From Deferribacteres bacterium JdFR-76 (GTDB lineage: Bacteria > Zhuqueibacterota > JdFR-76), in NCBI GenBank assembly GCA_002011685.1, contig MTOL01000052.1, positions 1 to 5,519 on the forward strand: 5,519 bases of DNA, in the 5' to 3' direction. A model generated the notes under the pieces. It was not told the origin of the DNA. It saw nothing but the letters and a program-made list of their open reading frames with translations, and did no database searches. The position numbers and the translations under genes were made by a program. Positions 1 to 4,173 of the stretch are shown in pieces. Positions within the stretch are counted from its first letter, which is position 1. Each line of letters opens with the position of its first letter.

Positions 1-555
1 GAACGGGTGGATTCCCGGCGGCTGGAAATTAAAGAATCGCTCCAGGAGGAAGTAGATGACGTCTGTCCCGATTGCGGCGCTGGGCTGGTGGTAAAGTGGG
101 GCCGGAATGGAAAATTCATCGCCTGCACCAACTATCCGGAATGCCGTTACACCCGGCCCCTGGAGGAGGAAACGGTTCAGACGGACGAGAAATGTGAGGT
201 GTGCGGCTCGGAAATGATTGTTCGGACCGGCCGTTTTGGACGGTTTCTGGCCTGTTCGGCCTATCCCAAGTGCAAATTTACAAAACCGCTTTCGCTGAAT
301 ATTGATTGTCCGAAAGGATGCGGTGGGACCATTGTGGAGCGGCGCACCCGCCGCGGCAAGGTCTTTTACGGCTGCAGCAATTATCCGGAATGCGACTTTG
401 CCACCTGGTACAAACCGGTAGATCAGGTTTGTGAACAGTGCGGCAATGCCTACATGGAGCTGCGGGTTTCGAAAAACAAGGGCGAATACCTTCGCTGCCC
501 GGTTTGCCGTGCCGAAGTTGTGCCCGAACCCATCCTGGAAGATGACTCGGTGTGA
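1..555 (+). CDS. topA: DNA topoisomerase I, C-terminal zinc-ribbon part (5' end outside window)
   Basis: This is the tail of a type IA topoisomerase, which relaxes negative supercoils in the cytoplasm. The frame is open from base 1, so the gene begins upstream; the GTG at 7 is internal and not a credible start. The visible 184 residues begin with the end of the core domain and then carry three topoisomerase zinc ribbons, each pairing a CxxC-type knuckle with a later C-x5-C: CPDC with CTNYPEC, CEVC with CSAYPKC, and CPKGC with CSNYPEC. A fourth, more divergent ribbon (CEQC with CPVC) sits near the C-terminus. The repeated GR(N/F)G(K/R)F segment before the second knuckle is typical of TopA tails, which bind single-stranded DNA and RNA polymerase. 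The catalytic tyrosine and Toprim domain lie outside the window. The stop TGA at 553–555 overlaps the GTG start of the next gene, which suggests translational coupling. Identity is very likely. Confidence 0.93.
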   Translation, partial: ERVDSRRLEIKESLQEEVDDVCPDCGAGLVVKWGRNGKFIACTNYPECRYTRPLEEETVQTDEKCEVCGSEMIVRTGRFGRFLACSAYPKCKFTKPLSLNIDCPKGCGGTIVERRTRRGKVFYGCSNYPECDFATWYKPVDQVCEQCGNAYMELRVSKNKGEYLRCPVCRAEVVPEPILEDDSV

Positions 556-1451
556 AAGAGCCGATTGAACAATTTTTAAACTTCCTGCGGGCCGAAAAAA
601 ATTATTCCGGATTTACGGTTTCTGCCTACGAGAACGATCTTCGGCAATTTGCCGATTTCCTTTTCCGCCGCTACGGCAATAATCTGACATTACTGGATGT
701 GGAGAAATCTCACATCCGCGCTTTTCTATCGCACCTGACCGCACAGCGACTTGAGCGCAATTCCATCGGACGAAAACTGGCCGCTCTGCGGTCTTTCTAC
801 CGATTTCTGCACAGGAAAGGCTATATTGCCGACAATCCTGCTAAACAGGTGCGTTCTCCCAGGTACCGCAAAAAACTTCCGGTCTTTCTTTCCATTCAGG
901 AGGCCATGGAGGTGCTGCGCCTTCCGGAAGCGGATACCCCGGAAGGGCTGCGGGATCGCGCCATCCTTGAGGTTTTTTATGGAACGGGAATCCGCCTGCG
1001 GGAGTTAACCAATATGAACATGAAAGATATCGATTTGAAGAAGGGCCTGATCCGCATTTTTGGCAAAGGCGGAAAAGAACGGCTGGTTCCCATTGGGCCC
1101 AAAGCCAGCAAAAGTTTGCGTGAATATCTGAACGTCCGTTCCGTTTTTCTCCAGCAATCGGCCTCTCCAGATGAGGACGCCGTTTTCCTGAACAAAAAAG
1201 GCAAGCGGATCTCTCCAAGAACGGTACAGTACCGGGTAAAACGCTACCTTTCCCAGATATCAGCGGCGACGTCGCTTAGCCCGCATGTTCTGAGACACAC
1301 GTTTGCGACGCACTTGCTGAATGCCGGGGCGGATCTGGAGGCTGTGAAAGACTTGCTGGGCCACGCGAGCCTTTCCACAACACAGGTTTACACGCACGTA
1401 AGCACGGAGCAACTGCTCCGAATTTACGAAGAGGCCCATCCGCGGGCCTGA
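552..1451 (+). CDS. xerC: Tyrosine recombinase XerC/XerD family
   Basis: This is a site-specific recombinase of the Xer family, which resolves chromosome dimers at dif near the replication terminus. Residues 1–90 form the SAM-like N-terminal core-binding domain. The catalytic domain follows from about 108. All six catalytic residues are visible: R148 in GTGIRLREL, K172 in GKGGKER, H245 and R248 in SPHVLRHTFATHLL, H271 in LLGHASLSTTQ, and the nucleophile Y280 in VYTHVS. These positions differ by at most one from those known for Escherichia coli XerD, and the length (299 aa) is standard. The GTG start at 552 overlaps the topA stop. Linkage to topA favours the name xerC, as in topA–xerC clusters of other bacteria, but the HPRA C-terminus is XerD-like. 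If this genome has a single Xer protein, it would act alone at dif. Family certain, C-versus-D name uncertain. Confidence 0.93.
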   Translation: MKEPIEQFLNFLRAEKNYSGFTVSAYENDLRQFADFLFRRYGNNLTLLDVEKSHIRAFLSHLTAQRLERNSIGRKLAALRSFYRFLHRKGYIADNPAKQVRSPRYRKKLPVFLSIQEAMEVLRLPEADTPEGLRDRAILEVFYGTGIRLRELTNMNMKDIDLKKGLIRIFGKGGKERLVPIGPKASKSLREYLNVRSVFLQQSASPDEDAVFLNKKGKRISPRTVQYRVKRYLSQISAATSLSPHVLRHTFATHLLNAGADLEAVKDLLGHASLSTTQVYTHVSTEQLLRIYEEAHPRA

Positions 1452-1457
1452 TTGCTC

Positions 1458-1469
1458 TGTTCTTTGAAA
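1458..1469 (+). promoter_or_regulatory. boxA-like antitermination sequence
   Basis: The 12 bases TGTTCTTTGAAA lie 7 bases after the xerC stop. They match the boxA element of rRNA operon leaders and spacers, as I remember it from Bacillus (GTTCTTTGAAAAC type) and E. coli (TGCTCTTTAACA). boxA in RNA recruits NusB with ribosomal protein S10 (NusE). Here it precedes a structured leader and hpf rather than rRNA. A chance match of this length in a gap this short is unlikely, but function is inferred from sequence only. Confidence 0.35.
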
Positions 1470-1478
1470 TGTTTCGGC

Positions 1479-1642
1479 GAAGATTCCCTTGCGATGATCC
1501 TGGGTCAAACGAAGAAAGGAGGTGTAACCGGAGCCAACTTGCTAAGAATGGCGTCAGCTTCAAATTTCAAAAGGGGGAACCGATAAAATGTAGGGAATCT
1601 TCTGAATGGTCAGTTGGTTGAACCAAAAGAAGGGAGTCTGTC
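1479..1642 (+). promoter_or_regulatory. Candidate switching RNA leader of hpf
   Basis: A perfect 11-bp inverted repeat pairs 1479–1489 (GAAGATTCCCT) with 1592–1602 (AGGGAATCTTC), closing a domain of 102 bases. The same left arm, at 1481–1490 (AGATTCCCTT), can also pair with 1630–1639 (AAGGGAGTCT) through nine Watson-Crick pairs and one G·U. That second partner contains the hpf ribosome-binding site AAGGGAG at 1630–1636. The two pairings exclude each other, as in translational riboswitches: closing the long-range helix would free the ribosome-binding site, and opening it would allow sequestration. Internal helices are less clear; GCCA 1533–1536 with TGGC 1549–1552 is one possibility. A TAAAAT at 1584–1589 could be a -10 element for an internal promoter, but no good -35 accompanies it. 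Pairing is read directly from the sequence. Switching, the signal sensed and any kinship to known raiA-associated RNA motifs are inference. Confidence 0.45.
1513..1524 (+). promoter_or_regulatory. Extended Shine-Dalgarno sequence without a gene
   Basis: AGAAAGGAGGTG is the exact complement of the usual last 12 bases of bacterial 16S rRNA (CACCTCCTTTCT), far longer than the core AGGAGG. No start codon lies at normal spacing (bases 1527–1535). The only overlapping candidate is GTG at 1522–1524, which is followed at once by TAA. It lies inside the repeat-closed leader domain, about 120 bases before the hpf start. It may be a ribosome standby or sensing site, or the relic of a lost gene. Confidence 0.4.
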
Positions 1643-1990
1643 ATGCAGGTTACGTTCACAGCCCGGCACTTCAGAGCAAGTGAGCCGCTGAAGGATTATG
1701 CAGAACGAGAGGTCACCCGGCTGGAGAAGTACAATAGCGGTATTTTGGGCTGCGACATTGTATTGACCCAGGAACGGAGCAATCACATTGCCGACATTAC
1801 CGTCAAAACCCGGCATGCACGATTGACCGTACGGGAAAGCACAGACGATTTTTTCAAGTCCATAGATCAGGCCGTAGACAAGCTGGAAAGGCAGTTGAAG
1901 AAGGAAAAAGAGAAGTTTAAGGTAAGAAACAGAGAAAAAATTGGTGAGGCGCTTCTTGCCTCTCCGGAGGAGGAAGAAGCGGAATACTAA
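1643..1990 (+). CDS. hpf: Ribosome hibernation-promoting factor, short form (HPF/RaiA family)
   Basis: This cytoplasmic protein binds the 30S decoding centre where mRNA and tRNA would sit, and stores ribosomes in inactive form under starvation. The 115 residues are one S30AE/YfiA domain: an N-terminal strand (MQVTFTARHF), helix 1 (ASEPLKDYAEREVTRLEKY), the central strands with ITVKTRHARLTVRES, and helix 2 (DFFKSIDQAVDKLERQLKK). A charged tail ends in a glutamate run. It lacks the C-terminal dimerisation domain of long HPF, which is about 180–190 residues. The start is fixed by the in-frame stop TGA at 1619–1621 and by AAGGGAG at 1630–1636, six bases before ATG. Its stop overlaps the hprK start (TAATG at 1988–1992), so the two are probably co-translated. 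It sits behind the unusual leader at 1479–1642. hpf beside hprK is also known from rpoN-linked PTS clusters in proteobacteria. Confidence 0.93.
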   Translation: MQVTFTARHFRASEPLKDYAEREVTRLEKYNSGILGCDIVLTQERSNHIADITVKTRHARLTVRESTDDFFKSIDQAVDKLERQLKKEKEKFKVRNREKIGEALLASPEEEEAEY

Positions 1991-2958
1991 TGGAGAAGAT
2001 CACTGTACGCACATTTCTGGAGGAATGCAGAAGAGATTTAAAACTTGAGCTTCTCGCTGGCGAAAAGGGGCTGGACAACGAAATTACCCAGGTAGAAATC
2101 CACAGACCCGGACTGGCACTGTCCGGGTTTGTGGATATTTTTTCATACGAGCGGATCCAGGTGCTGGGAAATACGGAGGTTGCCTATCTGGATTCCCTGA
2201 GCGAGCGGGAACGCACGGTGGCCCTCAATCGCCTGGTGGAGTTCGAAATTCCCTGCATCGTTATTACAAACAAGAATAAAATCTTCGCAGAGCTAATTCG
2301 CCTCTGCGACGACCGGGCTATTCCGGTTTTCCGCACACCGCTAACCACCACCCAGCTCGTCCATGCTCTGGGCAATTACCTTTCCGAGAAATTTGCACCG
2401 CGCATCGCCATGCATGCCACCCTAGTGGATGTGTACGGCATTGGGGTGCTCATCACCGGCCGCAGCGGCATTGGCAAGAGTGAAGTGGCTTTGGATCTGG
2501 TGGAACGGGGTCACCGCCTGGTTGCTGATGACGTAGTGAATATCATCCGCAAAGGCGACGACGTACTCATTGGCATGTCGAACGAGCTGCTGCAGCATCA
2601 CATCGAGATCCGCGGGCTGGGCATCATCGACGTGCGCAGTATTTTCGGTATCCGTGCGGTACGCAAGCAAAAGCGGGTGGAGGTGGAAGTTCATCTGGAA
2701 GACTGGGATGAAGAAGGGAATTACGAGCGGGTGGGACTGGATGACAATTATGCCGATATTTTGGGTGTGAAAATCCCCCAGGTCCGCCTGCCAATTTTTC
2801 CCGGGAAAAACATTACGGTGATCATTGAGACCATCGCGCTAAACACTTTGCTGAAGATCTACGGCGTAGATACGGCAAAAGAATTCAACAAGCGGCTGCT
2901 AAAGCGGATCAGTTATCAGAAAAAACTGAAAGAATATCTGGAACACGATACCGAGTAG
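1990..2958 (+). CDS. hprK: HPr kinase/phosphorylase
   Basis: This cytoplasmic enzyme phosphorylates and dephosphorylates a serine (Ser46-type) of the PTS carrier HPr, using ATP or pyrophosphate, and thereby couples sugar flux to regulation. Residues 1–130 match the N-terminal domain of the family; the catalytic domain begins near the conserved H142. The Walker A loop is GRSGIGKS at 157–164, followed by the double aspartate D180–D181. The HprK signature is IEIRGLGIIDV at 205–215. R247 lies in the ERVGLD segment, and the C-terminal block PGKNITVIIE with IALN starts at 271. The usual PGRN is PGKN here, a conservative change. At 322 aa it is slightly longer than the usual ~310. The ATG at 1990 overlaps the hpf stop; a purine-rich GGAGGAGGAAGAAG lies within the end of hpf. 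EIIA follows 12 bases after the stop. No HPr gene is in the window, so the substrate must be encoded elsewhere. Confidence 0.95.
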   Translation: MEKITVRTFLEECRRDLKLELLAGEKGLDNEITQVEIHRPGLALSGFVDIFSYERIQVLGNTEVAYLDSLSERERTVALNRLVEFEIPCIVITNKNKIFAELIRLCDDRAIPVFRTPLTTTQLVHALGNYLSEKFAPRIAMHATLVDVYGIGVLITGRSGIGKSEVALDLVERGHRLVADDVVNIIRKGDDVLIGMSNELLQHHIEIRGLGIIDVRSIFGIRAVRKQKRVEVEVHLEDWDEEGNYERVGLDDNYADILGVKIPQVRLPIFPGKNITVIIETIALNTLLKIYGVDTAKEFNKRLLKRISYQKKLKEYLEHDTE

Positions 2959-2970
2959 GGGCAGGCATTC

Positions 2971-3360
2971 ATGCACCACCTGATTCTTTTGACACATGCG
3001 GATCTGGGCGAGGCGCTGTTACATACTGCGCAGGAGATTTTCGGCCAGATTGAACGAGTTCGAGCCCTCTCCTCCTCAAACCGCAATCCTCATGAGATCC
3101 TCCGCGATCTGGAATCCATTCACGATAGTCTTGCTGGGGACGATGGGCTGGTTATCGCCGTGGACCTGAAAGGAGGCAATACCTGGAATGTTGCCTGCCG
3201 CCTGGCCCACGAGCGGGAGCGCGTTTACGTGATTAGCGGCGTGAACCTGGCAATGGTGCTCTCTTTTCTCATGAAAGGCGAATCGCTGAGCCTGGACGAA
3301 CTGGTCCGAACTCTAAAGGAGGATGGTTCAAGGAGTCTGGTGGTTTATGAAAAGAGCTGA
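2971..3360 (+). CDS. PTS mannose/fructose/sorbose-family EIIA component
   Basis: This is a single-domain EIIA of the mannose PTS family (129 aa; the EIIA-Man domain is about 130). It would accept phosphate from phospho-HPr and pass it to EIIB. The active-site histidine is H9 in LILLTHADLGEALL, at the place of His10 of E. coli ManX. The family hallmark DLKGGNTWNVA at 65–75 corresponds to DLFGGSPFNAA-type segments, and GVNLAMVLSF at 90–99 matches the GVNLPML motif. The start is constrained by the in-frame hprK stop (TAG 2956–2958) only 12 bases upstream; GGGGCAGG at 2958–2965 is the likely ribosome-binding site. Placement between hprK and EIIB implies one operon. With no permease nearby, a regulatory role, as for EIIA proteins of incomplete PTS in proteobacteria, is as likely as transport. 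Confidence 0.9.
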   Translation: MHHLILLTHADLGEALLHTAQEIFGQIERVRALSSSNRNPHEILRDLESIHDSLAGDDGLVIAVDLKGGNTWNVACRLAHERERVYVISGVNLAMVLSFLMKGESLSLDELVRTLKEDGSRSLVVYEKS

Positions 3361-3373
3361 AAGGAATCAGGAT

Positions 3374-3862
3374 ATGCCGTTTGCGATGGTCCGGGTCGAT
3401 GACCGGATGATTCATGGTCAGGTTGTGGTAGGATGGGCCAGCGTGCTGCATCCGGACCGAATTGTTCTGTGTCATGACGAAATCGCCCAAAATGAATGGG
3501 AAAAGGAGCTGTACGAATCGTCTTTCGCCGATTCCGGCATCAAAATTAACGTGTTTACGGTGGATGAACTGCTCCGCTACATCCGTTCCGAAGAATTTGA
3601 AAAAGAAAAGGTCATTCTGCTGGTCGAAACGCCCAAAGATGCCCTCCGGCTGCTGGAAAAAGGGGTCGCTTTTGGGTGCTTGAACATCGGAGGTCTTCAT
3701 TACCGGGCCAACAAGAAGGAACTGAACCACTACATTTATGTGGACTCGGAGGATATTCAGGCCCTGGTAGAAATATCCCGGAGAGGGGTAAAAATAGAAG
3801 GACAGGATGTCCCGTCCGCCCGGAAAGTGGATGTGGTGGAGATGCTGCAGAAAATTCTTTAG
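3374..3862 (+). CDS. PTS mannose/fructose/sorbose-family EIIB component
   Basis: This cytoplasmic EIIB of the mannose family (162 aa; typical ~160) normally takes phosphate from EIIA and phosphorylates the sugar bound by EIIC/EIID. The hallmark MVRVDDRMIHGQVVVGW near the N-terminus contains the phosphorylated histidine, H14. Later family blocks are LNIGGLHY (103–110) and a C-terminal segment with GQDVPSAR (143–150). I chose ATG 3374 because AAAGGA at 3360–3365 lies eight bases before it and the family motif begins within a few residues of the start. An upstream in-frame ATG at 3347, preceded by AGGAG at 3331–3335, would add nine residues and overlap EIIA by 14 bases; it remains possible. ATG 3323 abuts its ribosome-binding site and is unlikely. 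Both EIIA and EIIB retain their phosphorylatable histidines, so the relay looks active, yet no EIIC or EIID gene follows. Confidence 0.9.
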   Translation: MPFAMVRVDDRMIHGQVVVGWASVLHPDRIVLCHDEIAQNEWEKELYESSFADSGIKINVFTVDELLRYIRSEEFEKEKVILLVETPKDALRLLEKGVAFGCLNIGGLHYRANKKELNHYIYVDSEDIQALVEISRRGVKIEGQDVPSARKVDVVEMLQKIL

Positions 3863-4047
3863 CAGACTGCAGCTTTTCCGGAAAGCGGGCGGAATGGAGG
3901 AAACTATACGGCCCTGCTCAGAAAGCTTCTCGGTTTTTGCCCCGGAAGGGGATGTTGAATTCCTTTACAACTGAAAAATGAGGGGGTTGCTTCCCTTTGA
4001 ATGAGTAATGAGAAAAAATCTCAATCAGAATAAATCGTTTCTTTGCC

Positions 4048-4076
4048 TTGACCTCCTTTTTGTCCGCGGATAAATT
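4048..4076 (+). promoter_or_regulatory. Sigma70-type promoter for the bd-like cytochrome gene
   Basis: TTGACC at 4048–4053 matches five of six bases of the -35 consensus. TAAATT at 4071–4076 matches four of six of the -10 consensus. The spacer is exactly 17 bases, and transcription would start near 4083, leaving a leader of about 90 bases. The change of function between EIIB and the cytochrome supports a separate promoter. If the organism uses a Bacteroidota-type sigma factor, this reading would not apply. Confidence 0.45.
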
Positions 4077-4081
4077 ATTTC

Positions 4082-4096
4082 AGAAATGTCATTTCT
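4082..4096 (+). repeat. Inverted repeat at the predicted transcription start
   Basis: AGAAAT and ATTTCT form perfect 6-bp arms around GTC. The site begins five bases after the -10 element and covers the expected start point, a classic repressor position. It could equally be a hairpin at the mRNA 5' end. Repeats of this size occur by chance several times in a window of this length, so only the position is suggestive. Confidence 0.3.
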
Positions 4097-4173
4097 TCGT
4101 GCCTGGAAGGCTGTATGGGCGGAAATCGTCTCAGAAAAGAAATTTGATGGGATAAACAGCAGAGGGAGGTTCC

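Larger units (their letters stand above)
3863..4173 (+). other. Non-coding gap between the PTS genes and the cytochrome gene
   Basis: No convincing gene lies here; stops are frequent in all three forward frames. Small hairpins are present: 3872–3886 (GCTTT/AAAGC, 10 bases after the EIIB stop), 3940–3951 (CCCC-GGAA-GGGG) and 4009–4023 (TGAGA/TCTCA). None is followed by a T-run, so I do not call an intrinsic terminator. The segment 3978–4012 is AT-rich and carries three ATGAG copies. The right part holds the promoter candidate and the 5' leader of the cytochrome gene. A 26-codon ORF at 3894–3974 resembles nothing I recognise. Confidence 0.6.

Noticed and set aside
841..1218. 125-codon open frame on the minus strand
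   Set aside because: It is antisense to the catalytic domain of the recombinase; its composition is that of a shadow frame.
1539..1567. Promoter TTGCTA with AAATTT for hpf
   Set aside because: The -10 part matches poorly. TAAAAT at 1584–1589 is a better -10 but lacks a -35 at normal spacing.
1588..1593. Start-stop pair ATG-TAG after an AGGGGG sequence
   Set aside because: Such minimal ORFs can stall ribosomes, but spacing from the purine run is long and a chance ATG-TAG is common.
1479..1602. Small transposable element (MITE) bounded by the 11-bp inverted repeat
   Set aside because: The flanks show no target-site duplication, no second copy is in the window, and the left arm also pairs with the hpf ribosome-binding site, which fits an RNA leader better.
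1614..1626. Palindrome TTGGTT-G-AACCAA just before the hpf ribosome-binding site
   Set aside because: Arms of six bases are expected about once by chance in a window this long, and nothing else points to an operator. It could still be a small hairpin in the leader.
3269..3730. 153-codon open frame on the minus strand
   Set aside because: It lies antisense to EIIA and EIIB, which have clear family motifs, and its translation resembles no protein family.
3940..3951. Intrinsic terminator from CCCC-GGAA-GGGG
   Set aside because: The stem is only four pairs and no T-run follows; the same holds for the other hairpins in this gap.
3676..3981. 101-codon open frame on the plus strand beginning inside EIIB
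   Set aside because: It overlaps the well-supported EIIB end in another frame, and the part beyond EIIB shows no protein-like pattern.
4144..4157. FNR/CRP-type site beginning TTGAT
   Set aside because: Only the left half matches; the right half TAAAC does not resemble ATCAA.
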